From positions 361,886 through 397,263 of the forward strand of contig JAHNZQ020003150.1 in assembly GCA_019155205.2 (NCBI GenBank): 35,378 nt of DNA, in the 5' to 3' direction. The stretch is from Gracilaria vermiculophylla (lineage: Eukaryota; Rhodophyta; Florideophyceae; Gracilariales; Gracilariaceae). The notes beneath the pieces are model-generated. The model did not search any database. It was given only the letters and a program-made list of their open reading frames with translations, and was not told the origin of the DNA. Position numbers and translations under genes: made by a program. Of this stretch, positions 8,287 through 19,640 are shown piece by piece. Each line of letters starts with the position of its first letter. Within the stretch, counting starts at the first letter, position 1.

Positions 8287-9629
8287 CAATGCGTTTCAAA
8301 AGTATAGGACAGTGCAAAAGGGCGCCAAAATATGGATTTTTGACTACTGTAGCCACCCCCCTTCGTTAAAACCCTCAAAAACGCGTTTCTAAAGTATAGA
8401 ACATTTCCAACTCGCGCGTAATTATTTCCGCATCATGTTGTTTTCTTTCCTCAGAAATGCATATGATCTTATGAAGTAAAAGCTTACAACAAAACACTTC
8501 AAATAGTACCTTAGATCTAGGCCATTGTTCTCATTTTTATACCATTTTATTCAATATTTACTGTACTATAAACATAAAGGTTTATTGATAGCTTAATAAT
8601 GCTCAGTTAAAACAATGAGCAAAACGTTTTGCAAGAATAATATCTTGACAATGTGTTTTACACTAAAAAACCCATGAAAAGAACGAATCGTTTACAAACA
8701 ATGAATAAAATGGTAATTGTAGTGCAATGCTTGCAAGCAGGAAAACACTCCGAAGACGCTCGGGATCTTCCTCTCGCGAGGGTAGCACAGCGAAAGAGCC
8801 CTTCCGAGGATGACACGACTAAGTCGGGTTGTAAGGCCGAGGTCACCCGTCACGACAAGCGGCGGAAGGTAGATGGTGAACCAAGAAGGATCCGTCCACA
8901 CGGTGTAATGTCCCAAGGCAGGGGGGGTGCGTCCACGCGGTGGCGCACACACGTCAGGAGCCGGTGTGAGCCGCGGATAGCGGGAGCTCCCCAAAGAGGA
9001 AAAAAAGGGAAAAGAAATAAGGGGAATGAAGGCGAGTCGCGAGAGGGACTCGGGTCGTGATCGGCGAGGCCGGAAGGATCCCTATACAGGACGAAGCCAC
9101 AACAGTGGGAGATAATGGGCCCAGAGTGGGGTTCTATTAGGCGCGCAAGGGGGATAAGCGGGCCGTGTGCAACGGGATACCTCTCCTCAAGGAGCTAGTA
9201 CCGCCGAAGGCGCGCGCGCTTAGAGCCAAGCTCTGATGAAGAACACCCCTTTTTGGGAGTGCTATTATCAAGAACACCCTCGTTGGGGAAGTTTACTGAG
9301 GTGCGGCGGCGGTTGCCGCTGCACTAAGTGCAGTAGACTGCCCAGTGTAATAACTAAATAAATAGTGAAATTGTATCTATCGTTCTATTCGCCATTGTGG
9401 CGCAACGCGTGTAACACGTGCGGTTCGCTTGCCACGACGCATTTCGACCAGCCGGTTGCCACGTGTGCATCACCCTCACCAGCCCTGCCGGGTATTCCTA
9501 GTCATAAACAAGGAACTAACTGGGACTTCCGGAAAAAGACGAAGTGCCAAAAAAAAGCCGCCTAGAGGGCGTTGCACTTCAATGTTTTGCATCAAAATGC
9601 CAGGTGTCTTATACTTTTGAAACAGACTT
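8287..9629. mobile_element. Candidate Tc1/mariner-like element, end pair only
   Basis: The left end (TA then CAATGCGTTTCAAAAGTATA) and the right end (inverted TTTCAAAAGTATA, finishing ACAGACTT then TA) are near-matching inverted ends, each next to a TA dinucleotide. A second internal copy of the motif (GCGTTTCTAAAGTATAGAAC) lies at about 8383-8402, as in IR/DR-type Tc1 elements. The ends resemble those of the Tc1 relic at 29757-31035 (GCGTTTCAAAATCAT). The 1.34-kb length fits Tc1, but no transposase motif is visible and the interior is occupied by a GC-rich block. I read it as a non-autonomous or interrupted relative. Confidence 0.5.
8740..9345. other. GC-rich island, candidate solo LTR
   Basis: Between AT-rich flanks lies about 600 bp of markedly GC-richer sequence. 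It contains TGTAATGTCCCAAGG at 8906, a purine run near 8996-9030, and a repeated AAGAACACCC motif at 9239 and 9271. The TGT..GTCCC start is reminiscent of some Gypsy LTRs. No convincing CA end or 5-bp target duplication was found. A 135-codon plus-strand frame at 8653-9060 crosses its left edge and probably is not a gene. Confidence 0.3.
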
Positions 9630-11509
9630 TAGTCAAAACGCAGCTTCCAGAGTGCTTGCTAAACACCTTCAATCTACAAAAGATTGATGCGAATGTCCAA
9701 AAAAACCTGTTCAAGTCCAGAGCGTCTCAATAGAGAAGGACATCACAAACAAGGGTGACAAAAATGTCAATATTGCTAATTATAGCCATTCTTCTATGTG
9801 AAAGCATTCAACTACGTGATCCACAAAGATAGGATTTAATAAACTTCTGCGCTATTGTAACCATTGTTTCTGGTAAAAAATAGATCAGATCATCCAGATT
9901 CAGAAAACAGGACAGAATCAGTCCGAAAATGCACTACAAAACTATTTTCGTCGTTTTAGTACAATAGCTCTTCAAAGTTGAACACAATATAGAAATACGC
10001 GTTTTATTGCTCTTCAAAAACTTCTCAACGCCTACGAGTGGATATGAAAGCTTCAAGGTTTTGTGTCAGTGCATAAAGTAGTGCATTTCAACTGCCAGCT
10101 GCTTCATAAATGTGATGATGGTTTTTGTAAGACTGTAAATGTTTTTCCAAAAATACTGCAAGAGCCGAAAATAGCTATGAGTGACATGGTTTAGTGCTGT
10201 CTTAGTAAACGAGAAGTTTAAAAATCTTCGCGAAATTAAGATGTCTACAAGCTTCATAACAAATACGTTTAAGAACATTACTTTACATTGCACGCCATTT
10301 GAGAGAGATAGTGTTCACTACTGATGCTTTTTCTCGGATTTTAGGTTTACACGCTGTAGAAAGAGGAGCGCAGTAAGTATTGATTAGGAAAGCGCCGTTG
10401 CGAGAGAGTTCCGAGTCTGAGTTTTAGAAACTACGTCAAGTAGTAAGAGTAGAATTCTATTGAGGTTGGCGCGCTCCAATACGTTGCGTGCCAATAGCCA
10501 CCATTTCTAGAACCATCGCCACTTGGATAGTTGGAAAATCGTTTACGCTCTTTGCCATGCCTAGATATTTGCACGAGCTATTTTTCTACCACTCAGTAAC
10601 GCCAAGCACCTCCTGGATACGTCTCAACCTCTGCGGTTTTATTTTCTTCGACAAAGTCGACCATCTACACCAGTCAGCCTTATTGATGCACAAGTGCAGC
10701 ATCCGCCAGTACTAATCATTTTCTGTAGGCATACTAGCCATCCCGGGCCTACAGTCGTGCCTGTGATATCGTTTATATCTAACGAACAATCTTTGTTTTT
10801 CTTCTAGGATGCGCTAATAATGTGTTGTCCAGAACTTTCACCATGTTTTGTATATCAAACGGTTTTTTGTGCGGCGATTTTCTTTTTTCAATTTTTTGTC
10901 TCCTGACTTTGTAAGGGAGGTAACATATCGATGAAGGGAAGATAAAAGATCCGAAAGAGATGATTACATTGATTACCTTTCTGTTACGAGTACTGCTTTA
11001 AAACAGCTCGCACGAATCCTCACCTAATATCAGCTCGAAATATGTTTACTGATAATGGTTAACCAACCCACGTTTTCGATGCAGAGCGCGCCTCTCCTCC
11101 TTAAAACCGTAATCAGGATGATCAAGACGATTTATTTACGAAAGAAACGCATAGATCATTATGTAGCGACCATGAGGATGGCAAGAAGGCCGAACCGCGG
11201 CTGACAGGGAACAATAATGCCAAACTAGATCGTAGAGCAGATCCTAAAAACCAACTTGTAATTGGAAGGGGACGTAGAGAGTGAAGTGCACGTCCATTTT
11301 TGGGGTTATTCTCGTTTACAGAATATTACCGTGAAGCTCGTGCTCGGCGGTTAATATGGCTAAATCTCGCACCAGCGGTTGGTCGCACGCATCCGACACG
11401 TGTGGCCCGAATCCTGGTAGAGTGCACGGCGGTGGCCCAAACAGCCCGGTATTTGTTTATTTATCCATTCATTTTGGATTTTTTCTATTTATTTAAGTGG
11501 CGCTACAGT
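9630..11509. other. AT-rich stretch without recognisable gene
   Basis: No frame longer than about 75 codons and no recognisable protein motif. The minus-strand frame at 10066-10293 is open but low-complexity and unconvincing. It is probably old, decayed transposon DNA. No RNA gene was recognised. Confidence 0.5.
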
Positions 11510-12140
11510 ACTTAGGGGCGCCGACGTCCCAGCCACCGCCCTTAGTAAACGGAAACAAAGGATACGGCTCTGAGGCTTGCGCCCACGTCGGTATTTCCCT
11601 CTTGCGAGTGACATCCCGTAGTGTACGGTTGCTCATCCGCCTTGTTCGCTGGGAGCGCCCACTCTTGGATGTACTACCAGTTTCCTTGTGCTCGCTCATT
11701 TTATAAGGATCTTTACGATTTCTATCGTTTCCCTCACGGATTTCTCCCGTTTTTTCTACCTTCGTGATGCATTTTCCACCTTTGGAATCGCGCGACCCGC
11801 GCTCCCCCCTTTCTTTCCCACCTCTTTCCTCCAAGGAGGCACCGCACACACGCACACACGCACAAACGCACACACACGTAGCAAGGGTCCTTCTTATACC
11901 TCTTCCACCACGTGCTGCTGGGGCAGCCTCGGCCTCACACCCGACATTGCCATTTTGTTCCCTCGAGAAGGCTCTACCGCCGAGCTACCTCCATAGAGGA
12001 AGATTCGGACGTCTTCACGTGCTTTTCTACTTGCGCGTTATTGCTCTACAATTCGTCTACTGACTCAGAAAGGATCACCTGAACGTTTGTCTTCTCTTCT
12101 AGGATTTTTTTCCCAAAGCTCTCAGTGGGTTTCCCGTTTC
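11510..12140 (+). promoter_or_regulatory. Candidate 5' LTR or leader of the Gypsy relic
   Basis: This 0.6-kb noncoding stretch sits directly upstream of the gag relic. It starts near GACGTCCCAGCC, has a TTTTATAAGG TATA-like box at about 11698, and then a pyrimidine-rich tract with an ACACACGC repeat. Position and composition fit LTR plus leader. I could not identify a matching 3' LTR or a primer-binding site, so the assignment is by position. Confidence 0.3.
11844..11878. repeat. CA/ACACACGC microsatellite
   Basis: About 35 bp of nearly pure CACACACG-type repeat within the candidate leader of the Gypsy relic. Confidence 0.8.
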
Positions 12141-12231
12141 TGCGGTTTCAGGATGCCAAATCATCCATCTATGACGGAGACCAATCCCTCGCAGTCGTTC
12201 TCACTAAGGCAGTGATTCACCGGGCAATCAG

Positions 12232-14046
12232 TTGCCTTCATGGACCCCGATTCGATCTGGATACAGCCTAGCCACGAAGCGTCCCAAAGCTTTGGGTCAT
12301 GATTCGGGGGATCGAGATCTTCCCCCAGCTTTGCTAGATAGTCTGACACCCGGTGTTGGATCGTCTACGGCGTTTTCCATCGAAGCGGTTGCCCAAATAG
12401 CACCTCATACTTTTACACTTTCTCAGGTCGAGAGCCGGGTACGGCAGTTCCGCACTTTGTGAGCTGCCCATGAAACCCTTTCAAGAGAGTTTGCTGCCCT
12501 AAAAGAGGTTTTTGAGACTAACCCCGTAAGGGAGGTGGTCGAGGACTTGTTTCTTCTCAAGTCAGATTTCAACACCATACTGGAATGTTTAGGTGAATGG
12601 GCCGCCTTCGAATAAAGAGTTGAGACCCGGTTCAACCATGTCCGATTCCTTCTCGAGGCGTTGGAAAAGGCACTCCTGACGGACCCGCCAATTCTGTTTG
12701 AGCCAGCTGCAGTATCTCAAAAAGGTGATCAGAAGGAGATGTGGAATAACCGCCGTAGGCGGAAGCCTAGAGGACACAAGCATGCCCAGTATGATGACAT
12801 ATCGACTTCGCCGAGTTCTTCACCGAGTGATTTGGAAAGTTCTGAGAGCTTGACGTCTGGTGCTGAGGACCCGAAAGGGCACCCATCCCGCTCCGATCGG
12901 TCTTTGGCTACTGCCAGCCCTATTTGGGCACGCACAAAGAGCAGGAAGCACCTTTGTCTGAAGACGTTGAGACCGACGAACCCGATGTATCGGAAGATCC
13001 TTTCTTATCGGTTCTATCGGCTAAAAGACTCTTTAATGGAAAAAACTCCCCGTGACACGGGACGAGTGCGAGTTTTCATCAAGAGAATGCAACTCATACT
13101 GCCTAAGCAGACCTTTTGTCAAGAAGACCTCATAATGGTAATGGAGTTCTTGCCACAATTTGTCGCCAAAGCAGATGTACCCGGGATGCACGAGGGGCAA
13201 ATCTACGATACTCTGCCATACTTCCTACGGAGGGTGGATGAAGACCAATACAACTCTGTCAGAGGTTCAATCCGAGCCTCCGAAGAAGGAGTAAGCTGCT
13301 GGCTGGAAGCAGTGGAGTACCTGCTGCGATCTTTTGCCACCAACCAGGCGATTTAGTCCGCCATCCTTGCATAGTGAGACACCGGCCAGAAAGACAGAGA
13401 GACGAAAACCGACTATTTGGCACGCCTTTAGAAGGCTTTCCAACGTTGTGGTAATGTCCATCCCGATACTGAGCAGAGTACCACGTTCATCAACGCATTA
13501 AACCACGCGGTCAAAACTCTGGCCGCCTGATATCGATGAAATAAGCCGAAGCCCACTTACCTGGAGGTTTTGTAATACGCACGAGCTGAAGGTGATGTGC
13601 TTTGTGCTCGCCACTCTCCTCAGAGGCCAAGAACCGCCAAGGCATTAGTGGTGGAGAACAATTTCCAATCCCTTTCTCTCATGAACGAGAAGCAGCCCCA
13701 ACCAGGATAGGACACTGTTCACTTCGTCCAAGGCGATGCTCTGTCGTTCCCTACTTCAGAGCTCCCATCTCCGACGGAGGGGATGTATCAGACTGCGCAG
13801 GATGATGCAGCAATGTACGCTGGTAGCGGGCGGGTTTCGGCCCCTCTTGTTCCGTATCCAAACGGTTGTGTCTGTAACCAACGTTCAAACTGGTTGAACT
13901 CCGGCACGCCGGGACGAGCACTCGATGCTCGGGATACTGCCCCGCGCTGCATGACAGGGTTTTTCTGCCATCTGTGCTATACCCACTGTTACACTTCCTC
14001 GCAGTGTCTCTTTTTGATCCAAGAGGTACCCTCAATTGCCTCCTAG
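12232..14046 (+). pseudogene. Gypsy gag relic with degenerate zinc knuckle
   Basis: One frame carries recognisable gag from 12232 to 14046. It has a helical N-part (around FTLSQVESRVRQF), a Lys/Arg and Ser-rich middle, and the capsid-like segment around YRFYRLKDSLMEKT and PYFLRRVDE. The C-part contains YLEVL, a stop, then YARAEGDVL. The zinc knuckle at 13966-14007 reads CHLCYTHCYTSSQC, spacing CX2CX4[Y]X4C, with the essential His replaced by Tyr. About ten in-frame stops (for example 12460, 12613, 13354) break it, yet there is no frameshift over 1.8 kb. Gag would form the particle and bind RNA. An ATG at 12153 in another frame may be the original start. Confidence 0.75.
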
Positions 14047-15055
14047 TACAGAGCCTTCACTCGTGAGGAACAGGCACCGGTCCCCGTCGCGTCATATCTC
14101 CGTGATAAGACGGACTTCAGGACAGTCCTGCTCATTCCGTTCATGCGCCTTGACTCGGCGAGGACGATCGGCCTGCCTGGTAAAAAGCCGAAACAAACTT
14201 CGTTTCGGCCAGATACTGAGGCCAAAATGGATAAGTCTTAGATACAAAGAAAATTGAGCAATCTGCTCAAAGCATTCTGAACCAGGAAAAATAACAGAGG
14301 TAATCTCCCCTTCGGGAGAGCTATCCATAAGGTTGAGGTGTGTGACGCCAGAGGCGCCGCAGCCTCACTCCCCGGTGAAAAACCTGACGAGAAAGGACGC
14401 CGCAGACGTGCTTTCGGAACAATTCGCTATTCTTCGTCGACCGCGGATACGGGTGACACTGTTGGATGAAGTGTCTGTGCTGTCACTGACAACTAAATGT
14501 TCCGGGGACCATGGGCTGCGTTGAATGTTGACTCTGTGTGGTACACGTATGCATGTGTGCTACTCGGTACGTTGTTCACTACCATATGGTTTCCAGGTGT
14601 ACACATTGCAAACTCAGCTTAATGTACACCGGATATGGTTTAGTGTAATGTGCCTCGTCATGGTAACTATACACACACATTGCTGTATGGACACGAGGGG
14701 GGGCGGAATACAGAGATTGTAAGGTGGTTGAGTGAATTTGTGCATTGTCATGGTCTCGTGAGTGTACGGAACTGTCATGCCTTGTTGTGCCTTGCTGTTG
14801 TAAGCATTATTGAATTGTGGCTAGTACAGGTATTTCATGTTACAATATGATTGGTAGTATTGAGTGTCTCGCCTTTGTAGTGTAATCTTTGATGCAACCT
14901 AGTTTATGCGACTGAACCACTATATAAGTCGTGGTCGAGGCACCTCCAAGTAAATCCAAGCCAGAGCTGGCGAACATTCTTAACATCCCTCCAACCTTCC
15001 CTTCCTCTCTGACCTCCAATAGAAACATCACCAGTTCCCAGGTACAGTCCTCGTA
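14047..15055. other. Gag-protease gap with TATA-containing block
   Basis: 14047-14520 is probably eroded gag/pol linker. From about 14525 the composition changes to GT-rich, and a TATATAAG box lies at 14921-14928 followed by a pyrimidine-rich stretch to about 15050, just before protease coding begins. This is the layout expected of an inserted solo LTR. I could not find matching TG/CA ends or a target duplication. Confidence 0.35.
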
Positions 15056-16019
15056 ATGGCCAAGCACAAGTATGTGGTCTACGCCAACCTTGGCCTGAGA
15101 TTCCAATTCACGGCACTGTATGTAATGGTGCTAGAGACCGGTGCATGCTACAAATTTGTTGTTGAATCTGTATTGAACACGCAATTTCGGCTGCGAATCC
15201 GTTACGGAACGGCGCTAGACATTACAGATGCGAACAACAACCTCCTGAAAACGGTGCAAAACAATAATCTAGTCGTGCGTCAGGGAAGCTTGATGGTGAA
15301 GCTCGCATTTGCGTTTTGTCATTTGTTGGCAAGCTTCTATGATACTTGGATGAGACTATTGCGAGCGCTTCATCGATGCCACCCGGCCCCACCAAAGGCG
15401 TTTGGATTTAAAATATGGACCCTCCGTTCCAATTGTTCGTCGTCTCTTGCAGAGTGCCTCCCAGAAATGGGTTCCGCTCCTTGCTGAGCAAGATCCTCTA
15501 TTTGTCTCGCGGGAATCGACAAAGCTCCAAGTAGCTTCTTCGATCTGGATCCAGACAGGAGGCCACGTTATGTTGCATGTGAACTCCCGTCAACACGATG
15601 TACGGGTTGTTCAACCCCTTCCCTCGCTGTGCGAGAAACGTCAAGTGGCCGTTGAAAATGGGATCGTGCAGGTGACACCAGATGCTTCTTTCCACATCCT
15701 GGTAGCCAAACTTGGTGTCACTTCCCAATAACTGGTGAGGAACCAGGTCATTGGCTCAGTCACGCCACACCCACTGGTACTAGTCTCAACCAAGAACACC
15801 ATGGCCGAGGTCTTCGAGATTGTCAATGATGAGAATGCCCCAATGATGATGAGCGCCCGGCATCTGGGTAAGGGGATGTCATCTTATGCCCATGGGTGGT
15901 ACAATTCGCCTGACAAGGGCAAGGGAGTGGCCACTGAGAGAGAGAGCCGCACGCCGACAAAATTCAACGCGATGAACCCTTACAAAGCACTTGAGGATCT
16001 CAACGCTGGACTCCGTTGA
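15056..16019 (+). pseudogene. Gypsy protease and linker relic
   Basis: The start of the frame encodes YVVYANLGLRFQFTAL, then the retropepsin motif as LETGACYKF at about 15139-15165. The family's catalytic DTGA Asp is replaced by Glu. DANNNLLKTV follows at about 15230, then a frame change and the post-protease linker (around QVASSIWIQTGGHVML and VENGIVQVTPDASFHILVA) up to about 15730. A last open frame runs to 16019. Aspartic protease would have cut the Gag-Pol polyprotein. The broken active site and frame change mean it is dead. Confidence 0.65.
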
Positions 16020-16080
16020 AGAGTCACACCGCTAGCGCCCTCGCAATATGCTGCGAGAATTTTTTACAATGTGAGCCGTC

Positions 16081-17390
16081 ACCTTTGGAAAGAGTACTGC
16101 AACGGAACACCGTATTGGTCTGCAGCCGGATGCAAGGCCAGTGGCACAGCACCCATATAGGGCCGGACCACAGTCTCAGGTAAAGAAGCAGTTCTAAATG
16201 CACAAGATGCTCCTTGCAGGTGTGAATGAGGCGGTGAAGTCGCCATGGGTATCTCCAGGGGGTTCTGACTCTTAAATCTGACGAAAGGTGGCGGTTCTTG
16301 TAGTACAGTGGCTCCTAAGGAAATACGGTGGTTTGGCCTTATGGTATAATATTCCTAAGAAGAGCTCGTATTTTATGAGCTGGGCCACGTGGTGCGTAAT
16401 CTCGCCCACGTACGCTACAGTATCCTTGAGGGACGGTAGAATTATTATTTATTTTAGTTAATTTATGTAGGTAGTTAGTACAGTAGCGAGACCTGCCGAG
16501 GCGGGCTCCCGGCTTGATACTTAATCTGCGGGTTGAGATCCACCTCTGGGGAAGTAAAGACAAGCACCCTTGAGTCTTCATCTAATTTTCCGGTTGGAGT
16601 CTCTTGTCGATCAACGCAGGTTTCTAAGCCGCCGATTCCCAGGTCGCATCATAGCAGCACCTGTAGGAGCACTGTCCGCCCAGTGAACGTCCCCCTCCGC
16701 TTGGTGTTTGCGGATCTCCTTTCAGAATTCCCCCGGCCCGCGACAGCGGATACCGGAGACCACTTTTAGGAATACGCGCCTTTGGAGTCAACAAAAACTC
16801 CTATCGGACGTTGTGCTTTACTACCTCGAGAGGAGGACTGACAGTACCACTATGCTGCGTGGACTATCGTCGTCTTAGTGCCGTGACCATTGGCGATGCG
16901 TACCCCATTTCTTATATGGACGAATGTATCGACTGACTTGAGAGTATCATCTTATTTACCCTGTTAGATGCGAATTTGGGTTCCTAGCAAGTCTTCGTTC
17001 GAGAAGAAGGCCGCTACAAGACTGCGTTCGTTTACCATTCTGTCATCTACTGCTTCAAGCGGATGCACTTTGTGCTAATCAATGGTCCCGCTACCTTCCA
17101 ACGTTCCATCGAAATCCTGTTGGTCTGTTTCAAGTGGTACACATGTCTCGTGTATCTGGATGACATCGTCGTCTTCTCTGATAATCTGGATGAAAACCTC
17201 ACGCACGTGAGGGAGGTCATGACCGTTTTGCGGGATAAACAGGTGACCCTGAAAATGAATAAGTGCGAGTATTACACAGATACAGTGCAGTATGTGGGGA
17301 AAATAATCCGTCCTGGACGGTTTCTAATCGATGAAGCTCGTTTTAAATCCCTGGCCTGGTCAAAGGAACCCAGAACACACACATAACTAT
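16081..17390 (+). pseudogene. Gypsy reverse transcriptase relic (split)
   Basis: The N-part at 16090-16300 reads ATEHRIGLQPDARP, then PYRAGPQ and SPWVSPG, and ends near KSDERWRF. The rest resumes at about 16850 with CVDYRRLSAVT, then the TLLDAN block, KTAF, and PATFQRSIEI. The catalytic YLDD box is intact at 17153-17164, within CLVYLDDIVVFSDN. Palm and thumb continue to KMNKCEYYTDTVQYVGKII. The enzyme would copy element RNA into cDNA. It is split by about 540 bp (16307-16842) and has several stops before 17063. Confidence 0.85.
16302..16847. mobile_element. Insertion splitting the reverse transcriptase
   Basis: Reverse transcriptase homology stops at about 16300 and resumes at about 16848. 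AGTAC occurs at both borders (16302-16306 and 16843-16847), as for a 5-bp target-site duplication. The insert is noncoding, AT-rich at 16440-16480 and otherwise mixed. It does not begin TG or end CA exactly at the repeats, so a solo LTR is possible but unproven. Confidence 0.5.
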
Positions 17391-18055
17391 GCTCCGTCAG
17401 AGGCCTAATCAACATCTACAGACGGTTTATCTCGAGTTTCTTGGATATTGCCGTTCCGCTCCACGCGCTGCTGCGGAAAGTTCAGCCGACCAAACTGGAA
17501 CCCTTTACACCCGCTCAAACGGGTTCCTTCAACTCCCTTCGGGAGCCAGTCATTTCAGCACCAATCTTGTCGTTACCCAAACCAGATCTTCCGTACTCCG
17601 TTCTTACGGCCTCAAGCGACTACCAAGATTATTGCACGCACTTTAAAACCACCGTGAAAGAGGAATGACATCCAATTGGCTATTTGTCACTCTCGCTCAA
17701 TACGCACAGGCGTAAGTACTGCGTCCCGGAGAAGGCGTTCTTCGCATTTGTATGGGCACTGTCCAACCCTCACCAATATCTTATGGGTGTGCATTTTACC
17801 GTTTACACGGATCACTCCAAACTGAGGTGGTTGATGAAAATTTCGGATGCATCAGGTCACCTCATGCGATGGAGGCTTCGCATAGCAGAATACGACTTCC
17901 AAGTTGTATACAAAAAGATTTCCCAGAACACCCAGGCCGATGCCCTGTCGCGCCTGCCCACTGCCGAAGAAGCACTCTCTTTGGAGGATGATGAAGTCCC
18001 GTGTTCCACAGCAGAGTCCTCCGATCTGGAAGGAGTAGTCCCAGTGGAGCCATAG
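17391..18055 (+). pseudogene. Gypsy RNase H relic
   Basis: In one frame from 17441, with a TGA at 17666: FLDIAVPLHALL-like tether, PAQTGSFNSL, ISAPILSLPKPDLPY, then the RNase H domain. The first catalytic block reads LTASSDYQ where the family has an Asp-Thr-Asp-Ala-Ser core, so catalytic Asp is lost. Later blocks are good: RKYCVPEKAFFAFVWAL, FTVYTDHSKLRWL, RWRLRIAEYDFQVVY and QNTQADALSRLP. It ends in an acidic tail and TAG at 18053. RNase H would remove the RNA template. Confidence 0.85.
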
Positions 18056-19640
18056 TGATCAGTCGATTGGAACTTTGGAGCTGTCAATGACAATATGCTT
18101 TCCGAAGGTGAGAGCTATAATGAGAAACGCATGCCGGGATGTTCGGTACCGAAAACTCCGGAAAACGTATCTCGAGAACAATTTTCCGATCAGTTCTGCA
18201 CGGAGATATGAGCACGTATTAACGGTGGTGAACTTTTATTTTTTTGGGTTAATCACATCGGGTGTCTTTTCCGCAGGGTTGAAGTCACCCCAGAGATCGA
18301 GGTTTTTCACTCCCTGCAGACGTTAGTGTTGCACCTTTCGCAATACGCGAAGGTCAGCGGCCAAAACAGAGGTAGGAAGCTCTACCTGACTCTCAGGAGG
18401 GTTTTCTACTGGCCTGCCATGGCGGTCGACTGTTTTGCAACTGTGAGTTTCCGCACAAAATGTGCGAAAAACAGGGTGAAGCTCCGTTCACATACAACAA
18501 AATTCTCGCTTTTTCCTGCACAGTCCCCGCTTACGTTTCTTGCAATGGACATCCTCGATTCACTCCTCATGAATCAGAGATGTATTAAGTTCCTACTCGT
18601 TATCACGGACCGTTTCTTGAAATGGGTTCGAACGGTTCCACTATGGAGGATTAAGGCCTTAACGGTTGCCAGTTTTCGTTCTTCATGCATTACGTATTCT
18701 GCAATGGCCCTCCGGTGGAGTTTTTTTCCGACAACGGAAGATAATTCAAGTCCAAGTTCATACAGGATGTCCGTTGTATCCTGGAAGTGAAGAACCAGTT
18801 CACCACCACATAAGATCGCCAATGTAATGGGCACGTTTAACGGTTCAGCCGTACTTTCATCGCTTCTTTACGCCCGTATGTAGCTGATCACCTAAAGACC
18901 TGGGACCTTTACACGGACGCGTTGACTTTCGTGTAGAACACGCATGTTAACCGGACTATCGAGGTGTCACCTGTTCAGTTGGTGCTGTCGTGGACTCTAT
19001 CCCCGGTGCCTTTTGAACCTAAAGCTACAATTGCCAATTCCTCATCTGGGGATGACTACTGCTAACGGTAGAATGAATGGTTGATGAGACTTGTCTTCGC
19101 TACGCGAAAGTCAATGGCACGTGTCCAATCCGCTTACAAGCGGGAATTCGACGGCCGCTAGCGGCGAAAACGCGCCAGAATCATTGAAGCCGGCGACTTT
19201 GCTTTCTTTCGGAAGGAGGTTTTGAACCCCGGAGGGAAGAAGAGCCATAAACTCTCGCCGGTAGCAAAACGGACCGTTTCCAGCCATCTCGGTACCAACC
19301 GTCGTCGCCATCCACGACGACAAGGAACATCTGTCCCTTGATTACGTCACCCCGGCTCCTCTTCCCTTCTAGGTAGTATTCCTTCTCCGCCCGATCCTGT
19401 GGGACTCAATGGTTTTGCATCCGCCAGCAACGCCCGGTATGCTGACAGTCCGCCAGCCTATCGTCGTGCCTCACCCCTCCCGGGGGCACTCAGATTCTCC
19501 ATACGTGTCCAGAAATCAGCCGAATTTGTCGGAAGAGCCTGTCCTAAATGGCCGACCCACAACAAGTCCAGTTCACTCTGGGATATTCGCCCGCCAAGCG
19601 GCACAGTCAGTTTCTCCCGCAGACCCGTTTAAAGGGGGGG
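18056..19640 (+). pseudogene. Gypsy integrase relic
   Basis: The frame continues directly from RNase H. The zinc-binding region shows VFHSLQTLVLHLSQ and FYWPAMAVDC but one of the paired Cys is gone (FRTKCAKN). The catalytic core has FLAMDILDSL with first Asp at 18548-18550, LLVITDRFLKWVRTVPL, and, in another frame, FFSDNGR with the second Asp at 18730-18732. The catalytic Glu codon is now TAA at 18838-18840 (CNGHV, stop, RF). The C-terminal domain is seen around EAGDFAFFRKEVLNPG and KKSHKLSPVA at 19186-19263. It is clearly inactive. Confidence 0.8.

Noticed and set aside
8653..9060. 135-codon plus-strand ORF
   Set aside because: It straddles the border between AT-rich and GC-rich DNA, has no motif, and an equally open frame lies on the other strand.
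10066..10293. Minus-strand ORF of 75 codons as a gene
   Set aside because: AT-driven composition, no motif, no continuation in either direction.
11493..11873. Minus-strand ORF of 126 codons with a Cys/Val repeat start
   Set aside because: The start is translated CA microsatellite and the rest is polar low-complexity sequence in the candidate LTR region.
12661..13356. Independent 231-residue host gene
   Set aside because: It matches the capsid-like part of Gypsy gag and is in frame with gag sequence on both sides, separated only by stops.
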